From assembly GCF_039537965.1 (NCBI RefSeq), contig NZ_BAABBM010000001.1, positions 2,517,501 to 2,581,500 of the forward strand: 64,000 bases of DNA, read 5' to 3'. Source of the stretch: Sphingomonas limnosediminicola. Lineage in GTDB: Bacteria > Pseudomonadota > Alphaproteobacteria > Sphingomonadales > Sphingomonadaceae. Both the position numbers and the translations under genes were made by a program. A model generated the notes under the pieces. It searched no databases and was not told the origin of the DNA. It was given only the letters and a program-made list of their open reading frames with translations. This document shows positions 49,590-58,298 of the stretch, in pieces. Within the stretch, counting starts at the first letter, position 1, and the number at the start of each line of letters is the position of its first letter.

Positions 49590-51992
49590 CTAGAAGTTGA
49601 GGGCGGCCGACAGGAAAATCTGCCGCGGATTGCCGTAGAAAGCGGTGAGCACGCCGGTCCGGCCAAGCGTCGGGATCGGATTGCCCGCGCCATTCAGGAT
49701 GAAATCGCCGGTGAGCGGGTTCTGCGCCAGGAAGTTATACCCGCCAATGATGTACTTCTTGTTGGCGATGTTCTTGGCGTGGAGGCCGAACTCGTAGCGG
49801 TTGCCGGTCGAGCGCCAGACGAAGTTCGCGTCCCATAGGGCGAAGCCGGGTTGGTCGAGGCCGGGGCTCCGGAGCTCGAACTGCTGGCTGGCGCTGCGAT
49901 AGGAAAGGGTTGTGTTGGCGTCGAGACGGCCACCGGCGAGCGGCGTGTCGTAGTCGAGCGTGCCGCTCAGCGTCCACTTGGGCGTGTTCTGGATCTTGCG
50001 GTGATCCGCGACGTCGACCGTCTTTCCAGCGATCGCCGTGTCGAACTGCAGATATTTGGCGTCCAGGTAACCGAGCGAACCGGACATCGTGAAATGGTCG
50101 CCTGCGGTCGCGATATTATCCGCCGCCCGGAAGTTCGTCTCGAGCTCGACACCACGGAAGCGCGCCTTGCCGGCGTTGGTGGTGATGCCGCAGAAGGTCT
50201 GCACGCCACCGACGAAGCAACCCGCCGAGCCCGGCACCTGAACGTCCTTGTATTCAGCGTCGAAGATCGCGGTCGCCAGCTGCAGGCGACGGTTGAAGAG
50301 AGCCGCCTTGTAGCCGAACTCGAAGCTATCGACCTTTTCCGGCTTGAACGTCATGAAATTGAAGACGTCCTGCGGATCCTGCGACGGTGCCTGCGTTGAT
50401 TGCCCGCGAGGGTCGAAGCCCCCGCCTTTGAAGCCCTTCGAATAGCTGAGGTACAGCGTCTGGTTGGCGTTCGGCTTGAAATTGATCGACGCGCGAGGCG
50501 TGAAGGCTTCGTCGGTGCGCTCGCCGTTGAAGTTGGACGTCGTCGCGATCACCGTTCCATCGCCGAAGCCGCTTGAGCCGCCAAGGTCGGGCTGACCGCC
50601 GAACTTGTATGTCTGGCGCAGCACGTGCGCGCGCCGGTTATCGGTCGTCCAGCGACCGCCGAGCGACACGCTCCACATCGGATTGAAGTCGTACGTGAAG
50701 TCGCCGAAGATCGCCCAGGTCTTCGTCTTCACGTCACCCTGCGTTGCGGCGGTAAGGCCGGGCAGAGCGGCCGAGGTAGTATAGAGCCGGACGTCGAATG
50801 CGTCGAAGGCACTGGCGTTGAGGTAGTAGACGCCGAACACACCCTGCAGCGGGCCCTTGTCGGCGACTAGCTGCAGTTCCTGGCTGAACTGATGATTCTT
50901 GTAGATCGCAGGCACGTCGAGGTCGACGTATTGCGTCGCGTCGAAGTCGATCGGCGTGTGGCTGGTGTCCTTGCGCAGCGCCGTAATGCTGCGGAACTTG
51001 AGCCAATCGGTAAGCCCGAACTCGGCCCAGATGGAACCTCCGCCGGAGCGAACACGCTGCGTCGGATCATTGAGATTGCCGGCAGTGTCGAACTCGTTGC
51101 CCGACGACGGGATTGCGCCGTTGCATGCTGCGACCGTGCACAGGTTCGGAACCAGGCGATGGCCGCCACGCGGATTGCTGTCGTCCCAGGTCTTATCCGC
51201 CGAAATGCGGATGAACGCATTCTCCGACGGCTGGAACTCGATGGTCCCGCGCCCCGCCCAGATGTCCTTGTTGTAGTTGCGCTGGCCGGTGGTCAGGTTC
51301 TTGCCAAAGCCCGTGTTGCTGAGGCGAGCAGCCGCGACGCTTACGCGCAGCGTGTCGGTCAGCGGCGCGGAGGCGCTCCCGATCGCGTCGAACTGGCCGT
51401 GCGTGCCGAGGTTGGTGCGCAGGCTAAGGTGCGGCCCGTCCGTGCGGATGCGGCGGGTAACATATTTGATCGCGCCGCCGATGGTGTTTCGTCCGTAGAG
51501 CGTGCCCTGCGGACCGCGCAGGATTTCGATCCGCTCGACGTCGTAAATGTCGAGGACCGACGCCTGCGGGCGGTTGAGGTAGACGTCGTCGAGATAGAGA
51601 CCAACGCCCTGCTCGAATCCGGCGACCGGGTCCTGCTGGCCGACGCCGCGGATGAAGGCGGTCAGCGTTGTGTTGGTTCCGCGCGAAGGCTTCAGCGTCA
51701 CATCGGGGGTGGTCTTCGCGATATCGGTGATGTCGAGCGCGCCGCGGCGGTCGAGCTGCTCACCGGAGTAAGCGGTGACGGCGACCGGCACGTTGAGCAG
51801 GAGCTCGTTGCGGCGCCGCGCGGTGACCGTGATTTCCTGGTCGCTGGCGCCCGCCGACTGATTCTGCGTTTGCGCGTTTGGCGCAGTGGTCGGGCTGGTG
51901 TCTGCGCCGGCCTGCGCCGAAGCTGGAGTCGCGATAAGCGCCGCTGCGGCAACTGTGCCGAACATTGCGGCGCGTACAAGAGTGACGCGCAT
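49590..51992 (-). CDS. TonB-dependent receptor
   Basis: 800-residue outer-membrane active transporter. Signal peptide MRVTLVRAAMFGTVAAAALI ending ASA, a Gln/Asn/Thr-rich spacer, then the TonB-box-like QEITVTARRRNE. The plug domain includes VAVTAYSGEQLDRRGALDI, FIRGVGQQDP, and the classic VERIEILRGPQGTLYGRNTIGGA; the 22-strand barrel ends with an aromatic C-terminus (LSAALNF). Two Cys pairs in barrel loops (CTVAAC; CFVGGVQTFCG). The plug type is that of the large sphingomonad 'TonB-dependent receptor' group whose ligands are mostly unknown (siderophores, plant or aromatic compounds). Divergent from a TetR-hydrolase pair, which suggests uptake and cleavage of the same compound. Confidence 0.94.
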   Translation of the reverse strand: MRVTLVRAAMFGTVAAAALIATPASAQAGADTSPTTAPNAQTQNQSAGASDQEITVTARRRNELLLNVPVAVTAYSGEQLDRRGALDITDIAKTTPDVTLKPSRGTNTTLTAFIRGVGQQDPVAGFEQGVGLYLDDVYLNRPQASVLDIYDVERIEILRGPQGTLYGRNTIGGAIKYVTRRIRTDGPHLSLRTNLGTHGQFDAIGSASAPLTDTLRVSVAAARLSNTGFGKNLTTGQRNYNKDIWAGRGTIEFQPSENAFIRISADKTWDDSNPRGGHRLVPNLCTVAACNGAIPSSGNEFDTAGNLNDPTQRVRSGGGSIWAEFGLTDWLKFRSITALRKDTSHTPIDFDATQYVDLDVPAIYKNHQFSQELQLVADKGPLQGVFGVYYLNASAFDAFDVRLYTTSAALPGLTAATQGDVKTKTWAIFGDFTYDFNPMWSVSLGGRWTTDNRRAHVLRQTYKFGGQPDLGGSSGFGDGTVIATTSNFNGERTDEAFTPRASINFKPNANQTLYLSYSKGFKGGGFDPRGQSTQAPSQDPQDVFNFMTFKPEKVDSFEFGYKAALFNRRLQLATAIFDAEYKDVQVPGSAGCFVGGVQTFCGITTNAGKARFRGVELETNFRAADNIATAGDHFTMSGSLGYLDAKYLQFDTAIAGKTVDVADHRKIQNTPKWTLSGTLDYDTPLAGGRLDANTTLSYRSASQQFELRSPGLDQPGFALWDANFVWRSTGNRYEFGLHAKNIANKKYIIGGYNFLAQNPLTGDFILNGAGNPIPTLGRTGVLTAFYGNPRQIFLSAALNF

Positions 51993-52041
51993 TAGATTTT
52001 TCTCCCCCTTGCGGGCGCGGTTGCACCCGAAGTCGCAAGCA

Positions 52042-52070
52042 GCCATACTGAAACATGAACCGGCTTTCAA
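52042..52070 (-). promoter_or_regulatory. Candidate promoter for the TonB receptor
   Basis: On the minus strand TTGAAA (52070-52065), a 17-bp spacer and TATGGC (52047-52042), about 50 bp before the receptor start, in the 116-bp gap to the divergent TetR gene. A TetR operator is not obvious in the gap. Confidence 0.4.
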
Positions 52071-52108
52071 CTTGCGAGTTTATGCTCGGGGCCGTTAGGG
52101 GGAAATGA

Positions 52109-52747
52109 ATGGGGCAAAGCGTTCGAAATGGCGCGCAAGTCAGTGCGGCAAGCGACGGCAAAGCGCCACGCACCGCGCGCGGCGAACGTACGCTCCGAAA
52201 GATCCTCGATGCGGCACGCGGCGAGTTCGGCGAACGGGGTTTCGCCGACAGCTCGATCGTCGCTATCACGCAGCGCGCCGGCGTCGCGCTCGGCACATTC
52301 TATACCTACTTCGATTCGAAAGAGGCGGTGTTCCGCGCGCTCGTGCAGGACATGTCGTCGCAGGTGCGCGACCGGGTTGCGCCGGCCATGGAGGGCGCCA
52401 CCGGTTTCTTTGACGGCGAGCGGCGCGCGCTCGCGGCCTTCCTCCGTTTCGCGCGCGAACATCGCGACGTTTATCGCATCATCGACGAGGCCGAATTCGT
52501 CGAGCATGCGGCTTACCGCGAGCATTATGAAACGACTGCGATCCGCATCGCGGCGCGCTTCGCCGCTGCGCGCGACAAAGGCGAAATCGCGGCCGATCTC
52601 AGCGACGAGGACCTCGAGATCCTGGCCTGGGCCGATATGGGCGCGAACGTGTTCGTCGGCTTGCGTTTCTCGGTATGGGCGAGCACCGACCCGGATCACG
52701 TCGCTGAAGTGACCAACCGCCTGCTGACGAAGGGTCTCGCACGATGA
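52109..52747 (+). CDS. TetR family transcriptional regulator
   Basis: 212 residues. The N-terminal helix-turn-helix is typical: GERTLRKILDAARGEFGERGF, then SSIVAITQRAGVALGTFYTYFDSKEAVFRALV. The C-terminal helical domain would bind a ligand (for example the acyl or aromatic substrate of the next gene). ATG 52109 has a strong SD (AGGGGGAAA). It overlaps the hydrolase start (ATGA) and is divergent from the TonB receptor, so it probably regulates both directions; the effector is not known. Confidence 0.9.
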   Translation: MGQSVRNGAQVSAASDGKAPRTARGERTLRKILDAARGEFGERGFADSSIVAITQRAGVALGTFYTYFDSKEAVFRALVQDMSSQVRDRVAPAMEGATGFFDGERRALAAFLRFAREHRDVYRIIDEAEFVEHAAYREHYETTAIRIAARFAAARDKGEIAADLSDEDLEILAWADMGANVFVGLRFSVWASTDPDHVAEVTNRLLTKGLAR

Positions 52748-53628
52748 CTGGAGCTGCTGTCGGGGAATCTGAAGCCGGCTCGTACCGCGACGCCTATTTC
52801 GTCAATCGCGATGGGCTGAAGATCCACTATCGCGATTATCCGGGCGACAGCAGCAAACCGCCCCTGCTGTGCCTGCCAGGGCTTACGCGCAACATGCGCG
52901 ACTTCATCGAATTTGCCGAGCTTCACTCGCCCAGGTTCCGCGTCATCCTCGTCGAGTTCCGGGGCCGCGCAGGTAGCGACTACGATCCGGTTCCGGCGCG
53001 CTACAACCCGATGACTTACGCCGGCGACGTGGTCGAGCTGTTGCAGCACCTCGAAGTGCCCGGCGCAATCTTCGTCGGCACCTCGCTCGGCGGGCTTGTG
53101 ACGATGGTCGTTGCGGCAACGGCGCCGCAGCTCATCGTTGCAGCGATCCTCAACGACATCGGTCCCGACGTCGACCCCGCCGGAATTGGCAGGATCCTCA
53201 CCTACGTGGGACGCGATCCACGCTTCAAGGACTGGGACGAAGCCGCGAGCACGATTTCCGGAAACTATGGCAGCGCCTTCGACCGCTACACGCACGACGA
53301 TTGGGTGAAGATGGCGAAGCGCAACTGCCGCGAGGAGAACGGCGAAATCCGTTTCGACTATGACATGGCCATTGCCGAACCGTTCAAGAATGCCGGCGCC
53401 ACGCCGCAGCCCGATCTCTGGCCGTTGTTCACAGCACTCGCGGCCAAGCCGTTGCTCGTGGTTCGCGGCGAGAAGAGCGACCTGCTGACCGCCGAGACCG
53501 CGGCGCGAATGCAGTCGGCCGCGCCGCAAATGAGGCTGGCAGTCGTCGCGGGCGTCGGTCACGCCCCCGAACTCAACGAACCGGAAGCGGTAGCCGCTAT
53601 CGACGAGCTCCTAGGAACGCTCGGTTAG
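52744..53628 (+). CDS. Alpha/beta hydrolase
   Basis: 294-residue alpha/beta-hydrolase fold enzyme. Seen: PLLCLPGLTRNMRDFIEFAE (oxyanion region after the first strand), nucleophile Ser in FVGTSLGGLVTMVVA (GxSxGG), the acid strand LLVVRGEKSDLLT and the catalytic His in VVAGVGHAPELNEPEA. No signal peptide: cytoplasmic. Possible substrates are esters, lactones or acyl-CoA-like compounds; the TetR-TonB context suggests catabolism of an imported molecule. Its last 18 bp overlap the 3' end of the convergent sulfotransferase gene. Confidence 0.9.
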   Translation: MTGAAVGESEAGSYRDAYFVNRDGLKIHYRDYPGDSSKPPLLCLPGLTRNMRDFIEFAELHSPRFRVILVEFRGRAGSDYDPVPARYNPMTYAGDVVELLQHLEVPGAIFVGTSLGGLVTMVVAATAPQLIVAAILNDIGPDVDPAGIGRILTYVGRDPRFKDWDEAASTISGNYGSAFDRYTHDDWVKMAKRNCREENGEIRFDYDMAIAEPFKNAGATPQPDLWPLFTALAAKPLLVVRGEKSDLLTAETAARMQSAAPQMRLAVVAGVGHAPELNEPEAVAAIDELLGTLG

Positions 53629-54465
53629 GAATTGTCGGGCACGCTCGTCGGCTTCCTTGACGATCGGCATGACCGACTCAATCTCCCGTTCCAGCCGCCG
53701 CCATTTGTCGGGCGATGGCCGCGACACGGTGACCTTCGACAAGGGCAATTGCCCGCCCAGCTCCCGATCCCAGCCGAGATCCAGCGAGCGCGTTAGCTCG
53801 GTCGAAGTGCCCTGCGGATCGGCGAGGAAGCGGTCGTGCGCCATTACCTTCACGCGATCCGGCGGCAGCTTCTCGAGATCGTCGAGCATGATCCGGGTCG
53901 TCGTTGCCCATTGGTGCGCGACGACCATCGACAAGGGCCGCCCGATCAGGTCCCGCCAGCCGGGCACCAGCAGCAACGACCAGGGATAGCCGGTCCAGCC
54001 GGGAAGCTCGGGGTAGGTCCGAAAGGCGCCGGAGGCCCACGCCTCCATCATGCTCGCGATTGTCTGGCGAACATCGCGGTAGAGATAGACGAACATCGCA
54101 TCCGGGAAGACGGCGTCGAACAGTGGGATGCGGAGCGCATTCTTCGGCGTCTTCTCGAGCATCCGAACACGGCCGGTCGGCGCGTGTCCGTCGCGGTTAC
54201 GAATTTGGCGATAGAATTCGCCGGCCAATGCTTCGGCAATCTGGGGAGTCGCGTCGGCCGCCGTGAGGCGGTTCGAATCCCATCCGCGCGCGGCGGGGTG
54301 AAGGCCGGGTATGTCCTCGATCAGCCAATGGCTTTCCTGCCCGGTCGCGTAGAGGCGCGGCGCCTGTTCGAGCGTCTCGAACAGCAGGGTCGATCCGGCG
54401 CGGGGCGTGCTGACAATGATGATCGGACGATCGAAGCGCGCCGGCGCGCTTGCGGCTTCAGTCAC
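53611..54465 (-). CDS. Sulfotransferase family protein
   Basis: 284-residue PAPS-dependent sulfotransferase-like protein. The 5'-phosphosulfate loop is PIIIVSTPRAGSTLLFETLEQ near the N-terminus, and the 3'-phosphate side is seen in RMLEKTPKNALRIPLFDAVFPDAMFVYLYRDVRQTIAS. The C-terminal half has no extra domain. The start is GTG 54465, overlapping the stop of the hydroxylase gene (GTGA), so translation is coupled to it. A longer open frame to 54789 lies inside that gene and is rejected. The acceptor substrate is unknown: it could be a sugar, lipid, small molecule or peptide. Confidence 0.85.
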   Translation of the reverse strand: MTEAASAPARFDRPIIIVSTPRAGSTLLFETLEQAPRLYATGQESHWLIEDIPGLHPAARGWDSNRLTAADATPQIAEALAGEFYRQIRNRDGHAPTGRVRMLEKTPKNALRIPLFDAVFPDAMFVYLYRDVRQTIASMMEAWASGAFRTYPELPGWTGYPWSLLLVPGWRDLIGRPLSMVVAHQWATTTRIMLDDLEKLPPDRVKVMAHDRFLADPQGTSTELTRSLDLGWDRELGGQLPLSKVTVSRPSPDKWRRLEREIESVMPIVKEADERARQFLTERS

Positions 54466-55424
54466 GATGCGAGGCGCTGGCCGGAAGAAGTGACGGTAGC
54501 GAAGGGACGCTGCGCGACGGCCATGATGAAGATGAGCTGGTCGAGCACCGTGATGAGCTGCAATTCGTTGCTCAGTGAGATATCCGCCGCGCCGAGCTGC
54601 TCGATCTCCGCGCGTGCATGGCCGAGGAACTGGCGATATTCGTCGATGCCCTGGCCGGACGCGCCATATTGCGCCCACAAGGAAGCCCACCCGTCCGCGA
54701 AGCGGTCCAGCCGTTTCATCACGGCCCCAAGCTGCGGATGCTCGACAGCGCTTTCGGCAATGAACGCAAGGTGTCCGCGGACCTCCCACGGCGACATCAC
54801 GGTCGGCGCATTCACCTGCTCGAACTTGAGGCCCCTGCTATCGCTTTCCCCGGGTCGGACCGTGCGCTTGGCCAAGGCCCCAGATTGCGCGCCGTCGATA
54901 ACGTCCCACAGCTCAGGCGTCACGACGGTGTCGAGCACCAGATGAACGCGCCGCTCGGACCCGCGATTGTGCACTTCGTGCCAGCGGAAGCTGTCGAACA
55001 GCCAGCATTCACCAGGCGCCATATGCACCGTCTCGCCGCCGCAAGTGAATTCCACTTTGGGGTTGGTGATGATCGGCACGTGGATCCGCAGGTGTGTGCG
55101 CCAGTGATAATGGGCGTCGACATGCTCCGGCACTTCTGCGCCGGCGCCAAGACCCATCAGACGGCTACGGCCCCAGACGCCGCCGAGCGTCGCCATCACC
55201 TCGCCAATATACGGGCAGCGCGCGAGATCCTCCGTCGGACGCATCGGCCCTTCGAAAGCATCCGTCGGCTGGCCCATGACGGTCACCAGCCGGACTGCCT
55301 CATTGCCCGGGAAGCCGGTGGCGTGTGGCACCCACGAAGTGGCGGGCAGGGCACGGACTTCGCGCTCCAACGCCTCCGCGTCGAAGCGGAGCGGCAGCTT
55401 AAGGAAGGGTTGCGCAAAACGCAT
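54462..55424 (-). CDS. Aspartyl/asparaginyl beta-hydroxylase family protein
   Basis: 320-residue Fe(II)/2-oxoglutarate oxygenase of the Asp_Arg_Hydrox (AspH/LpxO-like) fold. The iron/2OG core is seen as GAEVPEHVDAHYHWRTHLRIHVPI, followed by MAPGECWLFDSFRWHEVHNRG, supplying the two His ligands and the Arg/Ser 2OG contacts. An N-terminal ~60-residue and C-terminal ~100-residue helical region flank it; the latter has no match I recognise. The start at 55424 gives MRFAQPFLKLPL; a TTG/ATG at 55496/55493 is also open. Co-translated with the sulfotransferase. Substrate (protein Asp/Asn or a lipid acyl chain as for LpxO) is unknown. Confidence 0.85.
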   Translation of the reverse strand: MRFAQPFLKLPLRFDAEALEREVRALPATSWVPHATGFPGNEAVRLVTVMGQPTDAFEGPMRPTEDLARCPYIGEVMATLGGVWGRSRLMGLGAGAEVPEHVDAHYHWRTHLRIHVPIITNPKVEFTCGGETVHMAPGECWLFDSFRWHEVHNRGSERRVHLVLDTVVTPELWDVIDGAQSGALAKRTVRPGESDSRGLKFEQVNAPTVMSPWEVRGHLAFIAESAVEHPQLGAVMKRLDRFADGWASLWAQYGASGQGIDEYRQFLGHARAEIEQLGAADISLSNELQLITVLDQLIFIMAVAQRPFATVTSSGQRLAS

Positions 55425-55605
55425 CGCGTCATTCTGGCGGATTTGAGCCTTCACGCCAAGACGAGGCCGCGGTGCTTCTCCATTAGCGTACATCAATAAC
55501 GGAGTTTTGAAGCCGAAAAGAAGGCTTCGCGCGCCGTGTCCATGTATCTTGCTCGCCTGACAGGATTTTTTGCATTATGATCCCGGAGCAAGGGGGCGCG
55601 TCAGC

Positions 55606-58173
55606 TTGGCGACATCGCATCCAGTTGAAGCAAGCGCGAGTGTGGCGCGGGCTCAGGTGCGGCTGCGTTGCTGGGGCGACTTTGCGCTTACCGACAGCAA
55701 TGATGGGACCGACATCAAGCCACGCGGTCGCAAGGCGCGCGCGCTGCTTGCCTATCTTGCGCTGCATCCAGGAAAGTCGGTCAGCCGCGAACGTCTGACC
55801 GGCCTGTTGTGGGGCGGCCGCGGCGAAGAGCAGGCACGCGCTAGCCTTCGCCAGGCCATTCTCGAGCTAAAGCCGCTCTCGACTGAGCCGCGCAGCGCTT
55901 TGGCAATCGAGCGAGACCACCTTTCGCTCACGCCCGGAACGCTCACAACCGAACTCCAGGAGATGAGCGCCGCGGTTGGCGCCGGCGATTACGATGCCTT
56001 GCTCGAGCTTTTGCCGGACAGCGATGAGCGGCTGTTCGCCAACCTCGACGGGATCGACGAAGCGTTCGATGACTGGCTTACGATCGAGCGGTCGCGCCAG
56101 AGCGACGCTCTGGTGACGCTGATCGCGGATGCTTCGGCGGCGGCGCTTGCCGAAGGCCAGACTCGTCACGCTCGCATGCTCCACGCCCGACGACGCGAGC
56201 TTGACCCTGAAGGCGGTTTGGCGCCTGCGGCATCGCTCTCGCCTGAATCGGGCACGCCGCTGGTCGCGAAAACTGCTGACGCCCCGAAAACCGCCCCGAG
56301 CAGGTTGAGCCTATGGCTTTTGCCGATGGCCCTGGCGCTGGCGGCCGTTCTTGCCGGCGGCGCCTGGTATCTGAACCGGGCGCCAGCCTCTGCCGCGACC
56401 GTCGTCGTACTTCCGTTCAAGGGACTGCCCGCGGAGAACGCCTCCTTTGCCGAGGGGCTTTCTGACGAGATAACGGCCCAACTCGGGCGCCAGCTCGGCC
56501 TGCGCGTAGCGGGCCGGACGTCCGCGAGCCAGTTCCGCAACGGCGCTGCCAATCTTATCGAGATCGGCCGCAAGCTGGGCGTCAGCTATGCCCTTGAAGG
56601 CACCGTTCGTTCGGACGGCAATCACGTCCGGGTAAATGTCGCTCTGGCCAAGACGTCCGATGGCATCCAGCTATGGTCGGACACGTTCGACGGGACCCTC
56701 GATGACGTGCTGGCCATCCAGTATCGTATCGGCGAAAGCGTTGCGGAGGCCCTGAACGTCCGGCTTGCCAGGAAGGGCGTGCCTTCCGGCTCGCTCGCGA
56801 CCAGTGGCCAGGTCTACAGCCTGTATCTTAACGCCAGAGGACTCATTCGGCAGCGAAACAGCAAGGCTTTCGAGGCGGCTCGCGAGCGGCTTTGGAAAGC
56901 TGTTCGGCTCGATCCCCATTTCGCGCCGGCGTGGTCGAGCCTCGCGCAAGCCGAGAATCCCGGCGGCCTGGGAAAGGATGCTCGCGCCAGAACCGATCGC
57001 GCAATTTCATTTGCAGAGAAGGCTCTAGCGCTCGCGCCGGACCTGCCGGAAGCACACGGCGTCCTCGGCATGCTGTACGGCTTCGAAGATCCGCGGGGTG
57101 TCGAACATATCGAACGTGCAGCGACGCTCGACCCGACCAATGCCGAATACCAGTTTTGGCTCGGCAATGTCCGTGCGATGCAATTCGATTTCAGTGGGAT
57201 GCTGAGTGCTTACCGGCGCGCGTACGAGCTCGATACCCTTTGGGTCTACCCTCAGATGATGGTCGTGCAGACGGCTTGGGAATTGGGGCTGCATGATGAG
57301 GCGCTTGGCTACCTTCGCCGGGTAGATAGCGACGACAGCGCTTATGACTCTCACGTCGTTCGTTCGGCGCTTGCGCATGCGCAAGGCGACCTTTCCGCCG
57401 AAGCGATGGAATGGAGCCGGGCCGCCGCGGCCACCGCTGATCCGGGACGCCGGGGGGATGCGATCTGGTCGCAGGGCATGGTCTACGACCAGCTTGGCCT
57501 CGTCGACCTGGCGTACGAGATGCGCAGAAGCGCAGGCGCCTTAAATCTTGTGGCTCCTAGCTCAGACCCGTTGGCGCTAATTCGTTCGGGCAGGCTACCA
57601 AGTTCATCAGAGATTGAGAGCAGGAACCGCAACATCCCCGTATCCTGGCAAGACACGGGGTTCGTGGGCCGCGCTGCGAAGGTGCTGATCAACGCCGGCC
57701 GCGCCAGCGAGATTGTTCGCCTCTACGACGGCCCGGGGATTCTCCAGATCTCCCGCCGCCGGCTTCCCGGGCTTCCGGCTAGGTGGCTGCAGGATGGGCC
57801 CGTTGTTGCCGCTGCCCTGAGAGCCGTTGGCAGGAACAGCGAGGCGGATCGAATTCTCGCTAATTTAGAACGGCAAATCGAGTCCGTCCTTCGCCGGAGC
57901 GCGGGAAGGGCGCGGCCGGGCTTCCTCGCTCACGCCGCGCAGACCTGGGCTCTTCAGGGAAAGACGGACAAGGCGTTAGCCACGCTCGAGCGGGTGGGAC
58001 CGACGGGCTGGGCCAGCGGCATCGACTACGATGATTCGTCGCTTGCGGACTTTGGTGATGAACCCGCGTTCGAGGCGCTTCGCGGCCAACCCCGATTCGA
58101 GGCCGTTCGCCGCCGCTTCAACGATCACATGGCGAAGGAAAGGCGCGAAGCGCTTTCACAGCTTCGACATTGA
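55606..58173 (+). CDS. CadC-like membrane-spanning transcriptional regulator with TPR region
   Basis: 855 residues from TTG 55606 (SD GGGGGCG; another TTG at 55570 is open). The N-terminal winged-helix/SARP-type DNA-binding domain includes GRKARALLAYLALHPGKSVS and ERLTGLLWGGRGEEQARASL with a helical BTAD-like extension. One transmembrane helix (LSLWLLPMALALAAVLAGGAWYL) follows at about residues 235-258. The outer part begins with a TolB/FlgO-like domain (VVVLPFKGLPAENASFAEGL, VSYALEGTVRSDGNHVRVNVAL) and then about 500 residues of TPR-like helices. This is the layout of CadC/ToxR one-component regulators that sense periplasmic signals. Divergent from the hydroxylase-sulfotransferase pair and ahead of the haloperoxidase-like gene. 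Confidence 0.85.
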   Translation: MATSHPVEASASVARAQVRLRCWGDFALTDSNDGTDIKPRGRKARALLAYLALHPGKSVSRERLTGLLWGGRGEEQARASLRQAILELKPLSTEPRSALAIERDHLSLTPGTLTTELQEMSAAVGAGDYDALLELLPDSDERLFANLDGIDEAFDDWLTIERSRQSDALVTLIADASAAALAEGQTRHARMLHARRRELDPEGGLAPAASLSPESGTPLVAKTADAPKTAPSRLSLWLLPMALALAAVLAGGAWYLNRAPASAATVVVLPFKGLPAENASFAEGLSDEITAQLGRQLGLRVAGRTSASQFRNGAANLIEIGRKLGVSYALEGTVRSDGNHVRVNVALAKTSDGIQLWSDTFDGTLDDVLAIQYRIGESVAEALNVRLARKGVPSGSLATSGQVYSLYLNARGLIRQRNSKAFEAARERLWKAVRLDPHFAPAWSSLAQAENPGGLGKDARARTDRAISFAEKALALAPDLPEAHGVLGMLYGFEDPRGVEHIERAATLDPTNAEYQFWLGNVRAMQFDFSGMLSAYRRAYELDTLWVYPQMMVVQTAWELGLHDEALGYLRRVDSDDSAYDSHVVRSALAHAQGDLSAEAMEWSRAAAATADPGRRGDAIWSQGMVYDQLGLVDLAYEMRRSAGALNLVAPSSDPLALIRSGRLPSSSEIESRNRNIPVSWQDTGFVGRAAKVLINAGRASEIVRLYDGPGILQISRRRLPGLPARWLQDGPVVAAALRAVGRNSEADRILANLERQIESVLRRSAGRARPGFLAHAAQTWALQGKTDKALATLERVGPTGWASGIDYDDSSLADFGDEPAFEALRGQPRFEAVRRRFNDHMAKERREALSQLRH

Positions 58174-58298
58174 TCCTCCTGCGGATTTAACGATTCATTA
58201 ACGACAATTTCACGCCCGCGTTGACGTTCGCCTGCGATGGCCAGCCCCGCTCTTCCCACGGTCGGGAGTTCGACCGGGAGTAACTTGGGGAACACGTC

